A stretch of DNA of 46,587 nt from assembly GCA_022072125.1 (NCBI GenBank), contig JAJVIH010000064.1:1-46587 (forward strand), given 5' to 3'. How positions within the stretch are numbered: position 1 is the first letter of the stretch; each line of letters begins with the position of its first letter. The notes under the pieces are model-generated. The model was given only the letters and a program-made list of their open reading frames with translations. It was not told the origin of the DNA and did no database searches. The stretch comes from Myxococcota bacterium. Its GTDB lineage: Bacteria > Myxococcota > JAJVIH01. A program made the translations under genes and the position numbers. Below, piece by piece: positions 18,381 through 26,936 of the stretch.

Positions 18381-18953
18381 TCAGACCCTTAGCTCACCCC
18401 TGAAGCCCCTGGCTGCGTAATAGGACTCGGCGCTGTTGTGGTAGACGAAGACCTTATTGAAGCGGCGATCGCAGAAGAGCGCGCCGCCGAGCCGCCTGAC
18501 ATCCGGCGGAGTTTTCACCCAGCTCGATGTCGTGGTGTCGAACTCCCCAAGCTGTTGCAACTGCCGGTACTGCTCCTCCGTCAACAACTCGATTCCCATC
18601 GCGGCCGCCATGCCGGTCGCGCTGTCTTTGGGCTTGTGCCCCTTGCGCGACTCGAGCGCCTCGTGGTCGTAGCAGACGCTCCTGCGGCCTTTCGGGCTCT
18701 GGGCTGAGCAGTCGTAGAAGACATATTCGCCGGTCTTCTTGTCATGGCCGGCGATGTCAGGCTCGCCGCCGCTGGCCTCCATTTCGTTGAGTGACCAGAG
18801 CTTCTCGGCGTTGGCTTCGAGCTTCGCTTGAACGGCTTCCCAGCGAAGCCCGGGGTGGCGCACGGTGTTCTTTTCGAAGCGATCCTTCAGGATGCCGAGC
18901 AACTCCTTCTGGCGCGCCGGTGGCAATTTCCTCCCGCTGGGCTTCTTCTTCAT
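18381..18953 (-). CDS. DUF4256 family protein
   Basis: A 190-residue soluble protein that I recognise as the DUF4256 family: a basic N-terminus (MKKKPSGRKLPPARQKELL), then RHPGLRWEAVQAKLEA, YVFYDCSAQSPKGRRSVCYD and MGIELLTEEQYRQLQ. Function is unknown; no catalytic motif is assigned. The chosen ATG at 18953 has AGGAG upstream. The frame continues upstream without a stop into the broken cupin, so the two may have been adjacent genes whose stop was lost, or they may be fused. It is transcribed towards the dab operon, convergently. Confidence 0.85.
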   Translation of the reverse strand: MKKKPSGRKLPPARQKELLGILKDRFEKNTVRHPGLRWEAVQAKLEANAEKLWSLNEMEASGGEPDIAGHDKKTGEYVFYDCSAQSPKGRRSVCYDHEALESRKGHKPKDSATGMAAAMGIELLTEEQYRQLQQLGEFDTTTSSWVKTPPDVRRLGGALFCDRRFNKVFVYHNSAESYYAARGFRGELRV

Positions 18954-19280
18954 GTCGTCTCCTTGATGTCTTGGATCGTCGTCACCGCTGGTCGCATAGA
19001 GCCATCGCAACTCGCCGCGCCCGGGGTTCCGGACCGTGTGTCGAGCGCGTGCTGGAATGAAGATCTCCTCGCCGGGGGGGATGGGCGATGCGCCCCCCCC
19101 GCCGATCTCTAACCCGGCATCGCCCTCGACGACCATGACGAACTGGCCGACGTTGTGCTGTAGTCGAACCAGACTTGGCCCGGCGGATCAACCCACAGCC
19201 CGCACGAGAAGCCGGGATCGCGCCAACAGTGTGCGATGAATTTCCGGTTGACGCTGGCGGTGTCCTTGGAAGATCCAGCG
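18954..19280 (-). pseudogene. Frameshifted cupin-domain gene
   Basis: On the minus strand, one frame reads NRKFIAHCWRDPGFSCGLWV then DPPGQVWFDY, and a second frame, starting just after it, reads HNVGQFVMVVEGDAGLEIGG and FIPARARHTVRNPG. Joined, they form a typical small cupin (beta-barrel metal-binding fold). The join near 19155-19165 requires a one-base change, so the gene is broken here or the sequence has an indel error. It is different from the intact cupin at 19467. The second frame runs directly into DUF4256. Confidence 0.65.
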
Positions 19281-19402
19281 CAGAGGCGTTGCGCGCGTTG
19301 ACGCGCGCCAACTTCTTGGGGACGCGCGCGTTGTGCTGGAGACGCGGCGGCGCATGCCCGGCTCAGGGTTTGTGGCCAGGGAATCTTCTCTCGAAAAATT
19401 GG

Positions 19403-19431
19403 TTGCATACGACTGTAACTAATTATATAGT
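19403..19431 (+). promoter_or_regulatory. Candidate promoter/operator of the cupin-TetR pair
   Basis: TTGCAT (19403-19408) and TATAGT (19426-19431) are 17 bases apart in an AT-rich stretch just before the cupin gene. The -35 match is weak. The -10 region lies in the partial dyad ACTAATTATATAGT, where the TetR protein encoded downstream could bind. Confidence 0.3.
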
Positions 19432-19466
19432 CCGGATGTCCGTACCTAAAAACCAGGAGATTGCAC

Positions 19467-19901
19467 ATGCCTATTCACATTGATCACCCCTACAACCAGC
19501 GTCCCCTTTCCGTCGTTGGCGATGAGGTTCGCCCCCTCGTGCGGGCCGGCACGCACGAACTCTTCGAGATCAGCGGTCCGGAGGGCAGCGGGCCTCCACC
19601 CCATGCGCATCCGTGGAACGAGTCGTACGTCGTTTTGGAGGGAAAGCTTGTGGTCGCCGTGGACGGCCAGGAGCACATCCTCAGCCGTGGGGACGTTGTT
19701 CACATCCCGGCCGGGGTGACGCATCTTTACAAGATCGCCGCGCCTGGCACGCGGTTCCTCGCCACCACGAGCGGAGACAAGGCGGGCGCCTTCTTCGCGG
19801 ACGTTGACGCGAACGTCCCGCCCGGTGTTCCCACGCCTGACTCGCTTCCCGGCCTGATCACGGTCGCCAAGCGCAACAGCCTGACTAGTCCGCTTTTTTG
19901 A
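19467..19901 (+). CDS. Cupin domain protein
   Basis: A 144-residue single-domain cupin starting at ATG 19467 with AGGAGA at 19455-19460. Motif 1 is PPHAHPWNESYVVLEGKL, with His residues and Glu as metal ligands, and motif 2 is GDVVHIPAGVTHLYK. Such proteins bind a metal and act as small dioxygenases, isomerases or sensors; the substrate cannot be deduced. The TetR gene follows 25 bp downstream on the same strand, so the two probably form a regulated pair. The last 25 residues are outside the barrel. Confidence 0.88.
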   Translation: MPIHIDHPYNQRPLSVVGDEVRPLVRAGTHELFEISGPEGSGPPPHAHPWNESYVVLEGKLVVAVDGQEHILSRGDVVHIPAGVTHLYKIAAPGTRFLATTSGDKAGAFFADVDANVPPGVPTPDSLPGLITVAKRNSLTSPLF

Positions 19902-19926
19902 GACACACGCCGGCCGCCATCGTCTC

Positions 19927-20550
19927 ATGAAGAAACCCTCTCGAAAGCGGCGCGAGTACTCGAGCCCGGTGCGCGAAGCCGCGGCCCGCAAGACCCGTTC
20001 CAGCATTCTTGAGGCGTTTGCGCGCCAGCTTGGGCGGCCTGGCGCAACCGATTTCTCCGTCGCCGAAGCCGCGAGGACCGCCGGGGTATCGGTGCGAACC
20101 GTCCATCACTATTTTCCGGACCGGCGTGCGTGCGTGCAGGCGCTCGCCGCCTGGGCGGAGGACGCATTCGGGCCGCTCGCCGCGCCGCTGGAAACTCCCG
20201 GGGATCTTCCCGCGTTCGTCCGGGCCGCCTACGAGCGCGCGGGCCGCAATATCGATCTGACGCGGGCCATGTACGTGACGGGTCTGGGCAATGAAGTCCG
20301 CCTCGCCCGGCTGAAAGCGCGGCGCGCGAAGATCCAGGAAATACTCGCCGCCTTGGGTGCGGACCCAGCCGAGACGCGGCGCGCCGCCGCGGTGGTCGCG
20401 ATGCTCGCCTCATCCGAGGCCGGCGTGCCGCTCATGGATATACACGGCCTTGATCTCGCCACCGCGGGAGAGGCGGCGGCCGAGGCGGTTGAGGCGATCG
20501 TGACCCGGCTGACCGCCGCGGGGCGCTGCGGGCGCGTGAAGAAAAGCTGA
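19927..20550 (+). CDS. TetR-family transcriptional regulator
   Basis: A 207-residue regulator. The N-terminal helix-turn-helix is visible at about residues 25-70: TRSSILEAFARQLGR, then FSVAEAARTAGVSVRTVHHYF, ending in the TetR hallmark HHYFPDRRA. The remaining helices would form the ligand-binding and dimerisation domain; part of it (AAAVVAMLASSEAGVPLMD) is hydrophobic. TetR proteins are usually repressors released by a small ligand. Given the 25-bp gap after the cupin gene it probably controls that gene and itself. The natural ligand is unknown. Confidence 0.9.
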   Translation: MKKPSRKRREYSSPVREAAARKTRSSILEAFARQLGRPGATDFSVAEAARTAGVSVRTVHHYFPDRRACVQALAAWAEDAFGPLAAPLETPGDLPAFVRAAYERAGRNIDLTRAMYVTGLGNEVRLARLKARRAKIQEILAALGADPAETRRAAAVVAMLASSEAGVPLMDIHGLDLATAGEAAAEAVEAIVTRLTAAGRCGRVKKS

Positions 20551-21124
20551 CGTCCGCGCCATATGCCAGTCGGCTGCGGATCGAGACCGATCACGGCGTG
20601 CTCCCGGCGCTTTGTTCGGGGATGTGATCGTGTCCGCCAGCGAGCGGGCGCGGTCGCACGGCCGCCGGCTGGCCATGTGGTGCGCCGTTCGTCGAGAGCC
20701 TTCGCCCGGGCGATCAAGAACTCACCCCGGCGCGGATGCCGGAGATGTGCTGGGGACCTGTTGAACGCCGGCTACGGACGCTCCATGCTGGCGCTTGTCC
20801 GTCTACCAGGACATTGATAGCATTTTCTCGCATGCGAGTGGCCCCGATGACAGGATCGGGGCTTGGGTGCCGGTTGACGTCCTGGCGGATCATGTTGGCA
20901 TCGCCAAGGATTTGGTGTACCGTTTGAGTAATGCGAAGGGGCTGCTTGCGCGATCCCGTCAAGCAAAACACCACGAAAACAAGAAGCCATTGGCCCGATG
21001 AAAAGCAGTACTCGTCGTGTTCGACACGATTCCAGCGAGAGAATGCCCCAACCCGACCTTTGCAGTTGGGCGCAGTGGTCCCTAGTGGAGTGGTGTGGTT
21101 GGGATTTTTAGCAATGTGAGATCT
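20551..21124. other. Degenerate region with an HTH_17/excisionase-like fragment
   Basis: No intact gene is supported. At about 20850-20950 the plus strand reads WVPVDVLADHVGIAKDLVYR, a good match by eye to the helix-turn-helix of excisionase/MerR-like HTH_17 proteins, but there is no proper start and the tail (RSRQAKHHENKK) is not like the family. This looks like a broken small regulator. Other frames here are GC-driven and uninformative. Confidence 0.45.
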
Positions 21125-21433
21125 ATGCGATACATCAAGAGTATAATTGTCCCGTCCTTCGACCGTTTCATCGCTCCGCTGCTTCGGTTTCTTGTCGGCC
21201 GGGGAACGGTGGTTTGCTCCCGAGATGCTCACGAGGCCATCTCCTTCACGCTCATACTGACGGATGTGCTGTCTCTGGCGTTCGACGTCTCGCGCTTCTG
21301 CGGGAGTTGGTCACGCGCGAAGGCGCTCCTTGGATGGTCTCCTCGAGTGCCGCTTGCAGAGGACTTCGCACAGTTCATTGGCGAGTTCTGTCGCCTGTTC
21401 GAGCGCTCACGTCCGCAGGTGGGCACATTGTGA
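21125..21433 (+). pseudogene. Chimeric ORF ending in a sugar-epimerase C-terminal fragment
   Basis: The frame opens at ATG 21125 (MRYIKSIIVPSFDRFIAPLL). Its last third, RAKALLGWSPRVPLAEDFA then QFIGEFCRLF, closely resembles the extreme C-terminus of NAD-dependent nucleotide-sugar epimerases/dehydratases. The Rossmann and catalytic parts are absent. I read it as the leftover end of an epimerase gene that once lay upstream of the glycosyltransferase gene. It overlaps the next start by a few bases. Confidence 0.5.
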
Positions 21434-23781
21434 AGGTTGTCCAAGTCATCCACGGATATCCCATGCGGTATAACGCGGGATCGGAGATATACACGCAGAC
21501 ACTCTGCCACGGCCTAACCAAACGGCACGAGGTCCACGTCTTCACGCGCGAGGAGGATGCATTCGCGCCCGACTTCCGCTTGCGCACCGAACAGGATGAG
21601 GACGATCCGCGAGTGATGCTCCATATCGTCAACAATCCTCGGTTCAGGGACCGCTACCGCGCGACGGACATTGACCAGCGCTTCGCGGGGGTGCTCGACT
21701 GCGTAAAACCCGACATTGTGCATATCGGCCACCTCAACCATCTCTCGATCTCGCTACTTCGGGAGGCCGCGCTGCGGGATATCCCAATCGTCTTTACGCT
21801 CCACGACTACTGGTTGATGTGCCCACGCGGCCAGTTCATGCAAATGTTCCCGGAGGACCCGGCGAACCTCTGGGCGTCCTGCAGCGGGCAAGAGGACCGC
21901 AAGTGCGCGGAGTGTTGCTACGCCCGCTATTTCAGCGGCGCCCCTGACGAGCATACTGCCGACGTCAAGTATTGGACTGACTGGGTTTCTCGACGCATGC
22001 GCCACGTCCGCGAGATGGCCGCGCTTGTGGACATCTTCGTCGCTCCAGCGCGGTACCTCCACGACCGCTTCCGCGACGACTTCGGGCTCCCCGAGAGCAA
22101 GCTCGTATACCTCGACTACGGTTTTGCGCGCGAGCGCATGAGCGCGCGACAACGACCAACGGGAGAGCCCTTCACATTCGGCTACATCGGCACGCACATC
22201 CCTGCGAAGGGAATCCATGATCTCATTCGCGCTTTTGGGAAGGTCAGCGGAAACACGCGCCTTCGCATCTGGGGAAGGCCGCGAGGACAAAACACGGAGG
22301 CACTGCGGGACCTTGCCGGTTCTCTGCCTGCCAGCGTCGCGGAGAGAGTCGAGTGGTTGCCAGAGTACAAGAACCAAGAGATCGTCCGTGATGTCTTCGA
22401 CTGCTGTGACGCGATCATCGTCCCGTCCATCTGGGTCGAAAACTCGCCTCTCGTGATCCACGAGGCACAGCAGGCGCGGGTGCCGGTGATTACGGCGAAC
22501 GTCGGCGGCATGGCCGAATACGTGCGGCACGAGGTCAATGGCCTCCTCTTCGAGCACCGTTCCGTGGACGCCCTCGCCGAGCAGATGCAGCGACTCGCCG
22601 ATGACCCGGATTTCGCGGTGCGACTCGGAGCGCGCGGGTACCTGTTCAGTGAGTCGGGAGACATCCCCGACATAGACTCGCACGTACGCGACATCGAGAC
22701 ACTCTACAAGCAGGTGATCGGCCGCCATGCGTCTTCGCGGGTCGAGCGCCTCCCTGGACCGTGGCGCATCACCTTCGACACGAACCCCGATCTCTGCAAT
22801 CTGAGCTGCATCATGTGCGAGGAGCACTCGCCGCACAGTTCGCTCCATATCCGCCGTAAAGAGGAGGGGCGGGAGCGCCGGTTGATGCCATTCGAGATGA
22901 TCGAGCGCGTCGTGGCCGAAGCAGCGCCACGAGGCCTACGGGAGATCATCCCCTCGACGATGGGCGAGCCGCTCCTCTACGAGCAGTTCGAGGGCATCAT
23001 CGAACTCTGTCGGCGCTACGGTGTAAAGCTGAACCTCACGACCAACGGTACGTTTCCCCGGCTCGGCGCGAAGTCCTGGGCCGAACTCATTGTGCCCGTC
23101 GCCTCGGACGTGAAGATCTCGTGGAATGGCGCGACAAAGACGACCCATGAAAGCATCATGCTCGGCAGCCGCTGGGAGAAAGTGGTCGATAACGTTCGTG
23201 AGTTCATTGGCGTGCGCGACGCACATGCCGCCGCTGGTGGTCATCGTTGCAGGGTCACGTTTCAACTCACGTTCCTCGAGGCCAACGTTGATGAACTCGC
23301 CGCGATGGTGAGGCTCGCGATTGAACTCGGAGTAGACCGTGTGAAAGGCCACCATCTCTGGGCTCACTTCAACGAGATCCAGGACCAATCGATGCGACGC
23401 AGCCCCGAGTCCATCGCACGGTGGAATCTGGCCGTGCTTGCTGCTCGAGAGGTGGCGGTCGAGCGGCGCTTACCGAACGGGAAGCACATCCTTCTCGAAA
23501 ACATCTTCCTCCTCGGCGCTTCGGCGACTGAGGATCTCGCCCCGGGCGGGCCGTGCCCCTTCCTCGGCCAGGAGGCGTGGGTGAGCGCGCAGGGACGCTT
23601 CGACCCTTGCTGCGCCCCCGATGCGCAGCGTCGAACGCTGGGTGAGTTCGGCAACCTTAACGAGCAGAGCTTCATGGACATCTGGGACGGCGACAAGTAC
23701 CGCGAATTCACCGCGACGTACCGAAACCGCCGGCTCTGCCTCGGCTGCAACATGCGCAGGCCCACGGGAGGCGCCTCGTGA
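21430..23781 (+). CDS. Glycosyltransferase family 4 fused to radical SAM/SPASM-like enzyme
   Basis: A 783-residue two-domain protein; I choose the GTG at 21430 because homology-like sequence (VVQVIHGYPMRYNAGSEIYT) starts there. Residues 1-375 are a GT-B glycosyltransferase of GT4 type: FTLHDYWLMCPRGQ, FGYIGTHIPAKGIHDLI and the donor-site SIWVENSPLVIHEAQQARVP. Residues about 440-783 form a radical SAM domain with the [4Fe-4S] motif CNLSCIMC (C456, C460, C463), then TTNGTF and a C-terminal cysteine-rich part (C709, C727, C728, C770, C773) resembling SPASM auxiliary clusters. Such enzymes modify peptides or sugars by radical chemistry. It overlaps the WG-repeat gene (GTGA), so they are coupled. 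The substrate is unknown. Confidence 0.85.
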   Translation: MKVVQVIHGYPMRYNAGSEIYTQTLCHGLTKRHEVHVFTREEDAFAPDFRLRTEQDEDDPRVMLHIVNNPRFRDRYRATDIDQRFAGVLDCVKPDIVHIGHLNHLSISLLREAALRDIPIVFTLHDYWLMCPRGQFMQMFPEDPANLWASCSGQEDRKCAECCYARYFSGAPDEHTADVKYWTDWVSRRMRHVREMAALVDIFVAPARYLHDRFRDDFGLPESKLVYLDYGFARERMSARQRPTGEPFTFGYIGTHIPAKGIHDLIRAFGKVSGNTRLRIWGRPRGQNTEALRDLAGSLPASVAERVEWLPEYKNQEIVRDVFDCCDAIIVPSIWVENSPLVIHEAQQARVPVITANVGGMAEYVRHEVNGLLFEHRSVDALAEQMQRLADDPDFAVRLGARGYLFSESGDIPDIDSHVRDIETLYKQVIGRHASSRVERLPGPWRITFDTNPDLCNLSCIMCEEHSPHSSLHIRRKEEGRERRLMPFEMIERVVAEAAPRGLREIIPSTMGEPLLYEQFEGIIELCRRYGVKLNLTTNGTFPRLGAKSWAELIVPVASDVKISWNGATKTTHESIMLGSRWEKVVDNVREFIGVRDAHAAAGGHRCRVTFQLTFLEANVDELAAMVRLAIELGVDRVKGHHLWAHFNEIQDQSMRRSPESIARWNLAVLAAREVAVERRLPNGKHILLENIFLLGASATEDLAPGGPCPFLGQEAWVSAQGRFDPCCAPDAQRRTLGEFGNLNEQSFMDIWDGDKYREFTATYRNRRLCLGCNMRRPTGGAS

Positions 23782-24506
23782 ACTGGCGCACGTGGACAAT
23801 CAGTTGCGACGGCACACACCACGTCGATGAGCTGGGCGCGCCCGTCTATACTGAGCGGTTCGACGAGGTCCTGAAGTTCCACGAGCCGGGCCTCGCACCC
23901 GTGCGTCGCCACGGTCATGCATGGCATGTCCGGGCAGACGGTAGTGCCGCGTATGATCGGCGCTTCAAGCGGACGTTCGGATTCTACGAAGGCGTAGCTG
24001 CCGTCGCCGACTCCGATGGCTGGCGCCACATCAAGGCCGATGGGCAAGACGCCTATCACCAACTCTACGCGTGGTGCGGGAATTTCCAGGGCGGCCGGTG
24101 CCCCGTCCGTGAAAGCGACGGCTCATACTATCACATCGACATCAATGGCCGCCCGGCCTACCCGGCGCGCTGGCGCTATGCCGGCGACTTCCGCGACGGC
24201 TGCGCGGTCGTGCAGGCGGACCACGGATGCTCGACGCACATTGATCGGCACGGCGTGCTCCTCCACGATCGCTGGTTCGATGACCTTGACGTCTTCCACA
24301 AGGGCTTCGCGAGGGCGCGTGACGACGGCGGATGGATTCACATCGACATCAAAGGGTGCGCCGTCTACGCGCGCCGGTTCGCCGCCGTAGAGCCCTTCTA
24401 CAATGGGCAAGCCAGGGTCGAGCGCTACGACGGGGCGCTCGAGATCATCGACGAGAGTGGTATCGTCATCATTGAGCTTCGTCCCCCACAGGAGCGGCCT
24501 CGGTGA
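23778..24506 (+). CDS. WG-repeat (beta-propeller-like) protein
   Basis: A 242-residue protein built of about six repeats of roughly 36 residues, each with a core such as HIDINGRPAYPARW or HVRADGSAAYDRRF followed by a FYEGVAAVADSDGW-like strand. This matches the WG (KWG) repeat family, thought to form a beta-propeller or stacked beta structure for binding. No signal peptide is present. It begins with GTG within the stop of the radical SAM gene and ends in an overlap with the phosphatase gene (24503-24506), so it belongs to one operon. It may be a scaffold or the substrate of the upstream enzyme; neither is shown. Confidence 0.82.
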   Translation: MNWRTWTISCDGTHHVDELGAPVYTERFDEVLKFHEPGLAPVRRHGHAWHVRADGSAAYDRRFKRTFGFYEGVAAVADSDGWRHIKADGQDAYHQLYAWCGNFQGGRCPVRESDGSYYHIDINGRPAYPARWRYAGDFRDGCAVVQADHGCSTHIDRHGVLLHDRWFDDLDVFHKGFARARDDGGWIHIDIKGCAVYARRFAAVEPFYNGQARVERYDGALEIIDESGIVIIELRPPQERPR

Positions 24507-25078
24507 TTCCGAATAGTGAGCACTTCATCCTGTTTATCCGCCACGCCGAGCGCATGCCGTTGACCCAGGACGACCCCTTCGGCGATATCGATCTGACGCC
24601 GAGCGGCTATGCCGACGTCGCTCGTCTTGCCGCTGTGCTGCGCGGTCGCATCCACTGGACGGCAGCCAGTCCTTTCCTACGCTGCCGCGCCACAGCCAAG
24701 GGGCTCGGCTTCGAACCAGAGGAGGATACGCGCCTCGGAAGGCACGGCCCGTGGGTGATTGACGCCGACGCCGCAGGGCGGGAGTTCACCTCGCGAGGCA
24801 CTGAGGGCGTGGTTCGTGCCCAGGTCGCTCAAGTGCCGCTCCGAGGGATCCGTGGAGCTGAGGAGGCCGTCCCGCTCCTCCTGTCGGCCGGTCTCGAGCG
24901 CGCCCGGCTTGGATCCGGTGTCTGCGTCTCTCACGACACCGTACTGATGCCGGCCATGTCGTGGCTGTTTGGCGCTGACGCCGTTGACGAGTGGCTGGCG
25001 CCGCTCGGAGGCTTCGCTGTCGAACTCCGCCCAGGTGGTCCTGTCGCTGTCTGGCGCGACCGAGAGCGACGATGCTGA
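24503..25078 (+). CDS. Histidine phosphatase superfamily protein
   Basis: A 191-residue protein with the phosphoglycerate mutase-like RH motif at LFIRHAERMP (R13, H14, the phospho-histidine), SPFLRCRATA for substrate phosphate binding and the second catalytic-type histidine H144 in CVSHDTVLMP. The family removes phosphates from sugars, proteins or small metabolites. It starts with GTG overlapping the WG-repeat stop by 4 bp, the third link of a coupled operon. Here it may act on a phospho-sugar or on the product of the glycosyltransferase-radical SAM enzyme. The following 245 bp to 25323 hold no recognisable gene. Confidence 0.87.
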   Translation: MIPNSEHFILFIRHAERMPLTQDDPFGDIDLTPSGYADVARLAAVLRGRIHWTAASPFLRCRATAKGLGFEPEEDTRLGRHGPWVIDADAAGREFTSRGTEGVVRAQVAQVPLRGIRGAEEAVPLLLSAGLERARLGSGVCVSHDTVLMPAMSWLFGADAVDEWLAPLGGFAVELRPGGPVAVWRDRERRC

Positions 25079-25323
25079 CCGATGGTGTCTTTGCATTCGG
25101 GACACAACCACAGCAGCGTTCCAGCCCCCCCACACCATCACATCCGCAACGCGCCGTTCGCGCGCCGTGCGCAGGCCAAGACCCGTGCGTGAAGGTGAAT
25201 CGCTTGATCGCGTATCCGGACCTAGAGTAGAGTACCTTGGAACCATCCGCACGCATGTGGGAAGGTGGAAGAGGGCGCCGTGGCGATGAATAATCACCCC
25301 CCCAAATCCCCGGGAGACACCTG

Positions 25324-25806
25324 ATGACCGAACTCATCACCTGCGTCTGGTTCGACCATGGCGAAGCACGCAAGGCGGCGGAATTTTACGCCGCGACCTT
25401 TCCCGATAGCCATGTTGGACGGGTGAACCTCGCCCCGGCTGATTTTCCCGGCGGAAAAGAAGGATGCGAATTGACCGTGGAATTCACGGTGATGGGGCGG
25501 CGCTTTGTCGGCCTCAACGGCGGCCCGGACTTCAGGCCGAATGAATCGGTGAGCTTCATGATCGTGACCGGGAGTCAGGAAGAGACCGACCGGTACTGGA
25601 ATGCGATAATCAGCAATGGAGGCGCCGCGAGCGCCTGCGGCTGGTGCAGGGACCGCTGGGGATTTTCCTGGCAGATCACGCCGCGGCGGTTGCTCGATCT
25701 CACAACCAGTTCCGATCATGACCAGGCAAAACGCGCCTTCGAGGCGATGATGACGATGACCAAGATTGACATCGCCGCTCTCGACGCCGCGGTGAACAGG
25801 AAATGA
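25324..25806 (+). CDS. VOC-family (PhnB-like) protein
   Basis: A 160-residue protein of the vicinal oxygen chelate fold, PhnB/3-demethylubiquinone methyltransferase-like subgroup. Recognisable features are [30 protein letters not shown] and [16 protein letters not shown]. Many members of this subgroup lack an assigned activity. It is followed by DUF1428 and an AHSA1-like gene on the same strand with short gaps, a neighbourhood that often recurs. Start ATG 25324 follows a GGGAGA site. Confidence 0.85.
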   Translation: MTELITCVWFDHGEARKAAEFYAATFPDSHVGRVNLAPADFPGGKEGCELTVEFTVMGRRFVGLNGGPDFRPNESVSFMIVTGSQEETDRYWNAIISNGGAASACGWCRDRWGFSWQITPRRLLDLTTSSDHDQAKRAFEAMMTMTKIDIAALDAAVNRK

Positions 25807-25819
25807 AGGAGGAATCGCC

Positions 25820-26224
25820 ATGTCCTATGTAGATGGTTTTGTCATCGCCGTGCCGGCGGCGAACAAACAGAAATTCATCGAACACGCCGGGCTGGGCGAC
25901 AGCGTTTTTATTGACCTCGGCGCGTTGCGTGTCGTCGAATGTTGGGGCGATGACGTTCCCGAGGGGCGGATCACCGATTTTCGCAAGGCGGTCCAGGCGC
26001 AGGATGACGAAATCGTCGTCTTTTCCTGGATCGAATGGCCGGACAAACAGACCCGTGACGCGGCCTTTGCGAAGATGACCGGCTGGATGAACAATCCGGA
26101 AAGCGCCGATCCGCGCATGGACCCCGCAAAAAATCCCATGCCCTTTGATGGCAAGCGTTTGATCCTTGGCGGTTTCACGCCCCTGGTCGAACTTGGAAAG
26201 GCCGCTGGCGGCAAGGAGCCTTGA
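25820..26224 (+). CDS. DUF1428 (YbaA-like) protein
   Basis: A 134-residue protein that I recognise as DUF1428: MSYVDGFVIAVPAANKQKF, then ALRVVECWGDDVPEG and FSWIEWPDKQTRD, ending in MPFDGKRLILGGF. It adopts a dimeric alpha-beta barrel-like fold in characterised relatives; the function is unknown. AAGGAGG precedes the ATG with normal spacing. It is 13 bp after the VOC gene and nearly touches the following gene. Confidence 0.88.
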   Translation: MSYVDGFVIAVPAANKQKFIEHAGLGDSVFIDLGALRVVECWGDDVPEGRITDFRKAVQAQDDEIVVFSWIEWPDKQTRDAAFAKMTGWMNNPESADPRMDPAKNPMPFDGKRLILGGFTPLVELGKAAGGKEP

Positions 26225-26226
26225 TC

Positions 26227-26670
26227 ATGCCCGGCGTTGTCAATCTGCATCGCGTCTTCGCCACGAAACCAGAAAAGCTCTTTCGCGCCTTCACTGAACC
26301 CGACGCCGTGGCGAGTTGGCTGCCTCCCTTCGGTTTCACCTGCACGGTGCATGAACTGGATGCGAAGGAAGGCGGCAGGCATCGCATGTCCTTCCGGAAT
26401 TTCACCACCGGAAACCGCCATTCCTTTGGCGGGGTCTATCTGAAAATCGTTCCAGACAAGATGCTGGTTTATACCGATACGTTTGATGACCCGAATTTGC
26501 CGGGAGAGATGAAAGTGACCGTCACGCTGAACGCGGTCTCCTCCGGCACGGAGATCACCATTGTTCAGGATGGCATCCCCGATCCAATTCCGGTGGATGC
26601 CTGCTATCTCGGCTGGCAGGAGTCCCTGCGGAAACTGGCCAAACTCGTGGAGCCGGATATCGCCGGATGA
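26227..26670 (+). CDS. SRPBCC/AHSA1-like lipid- or ligand-binding protein
   Basis: A 147-residue START-like (SRPBCC) protein: VVNLHRVFATKPEKLFRAF at the N-terminus, DAVASWLPPFGFTC in the first strands and GWQESLRKLAKLVEP in the C-terminal helix that lines the cavity. I choose ATG 26227 because AAGGAG lies 7 bases upstream; a TTG six bases earlier is possible. The family binds hydrophobic ligands or regulates Hsp90-like partners; no function can be assigned here. It closes the three-gene cluster. Confidence 0.87.
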   Translation: MPGVVNLHRVFATKPEKLFRAFTEPDAVASWLPPFGFTCTVHELDAKEGGRHRMSFRNFTTGNRHSFGGVYLKIVPDKMLVYTDTFDDPNLPGEMKVTVTLNAVSSGTEITIVQDGIPDPIPVDACYLGWQESLRKLAKLVEPDIAG

Positions 26671-26751
26671 ACGGGCGCGGTCCGCCGTGCTTCGCCAGAG
26701 AGAGCGGGGGATCACCGGGTCGAATGGCTGCTGGTCTTCCTGGACGGAGCC

Positions 26752-26880
26752 GCGCCGATCACGCCAGGCTGCCCTCGCCGATCTGAAAGAGCGCCTGGGT
26801 CCATGGGATGTGGTGAAGACCGATCTGCAGGAAGAGCGACACCACCACAACGCCGGGAAGCTGGAAATGGCGCCGGGTCC
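26752..26880 (-). pseudogene. Remnant of a P-type ATPase C-terminus
   Basis: Minus-strand translation gives FQLPGVVVVSLFLQIGLHHI then PWTQALFQIG followed by a stop. This matches the near-C-terminal part of the intact P-type ATPase at 28231-30726. The 78 bp at 26778-26855 differ from 28364-28441 at two positions only. The rest of the gene is absent at this place. Confidence 0.7.
26778..26855. repeat. 78-bp direct repeat, copy A
   Basis: It matches 28364-28441 with two mismatches and the same orientation. The two copies enclose the TIR-like gene. Confidence 0.85.
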
Positions 26881-26898
26881 GGAACGCGCATCAAACGG

Positions 26899-26929
26899 TT
26901 GACATTAGTGCAGTGCGCGTGTTTTCTAT
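26899..26929 (+). promoter_or_regulatory. Candidate promoter of the TIR-like gene
   Basis: A consensus TTGACA (26899-26904) is followed 17-19 bases later by a poor -10 (TTTTCT or TTCTAT, 26922-26929). If used, transcription would begin almost at ATG 26937, giving a leaderless or nearly leaderless mRNA. Confidence 0.3.
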
Positions 26930-26936
26930 CTGGAGA

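Noticed and set aside
21214-21429. N-terminal extension of the glycosyltransferase-radical SAM gene from ATG 21214
   Set aside because: The extra 72 residues are not glycosyltransferase-like and overlap the epimerase fragment in another frame. The family sequence begins at GTG 21430.
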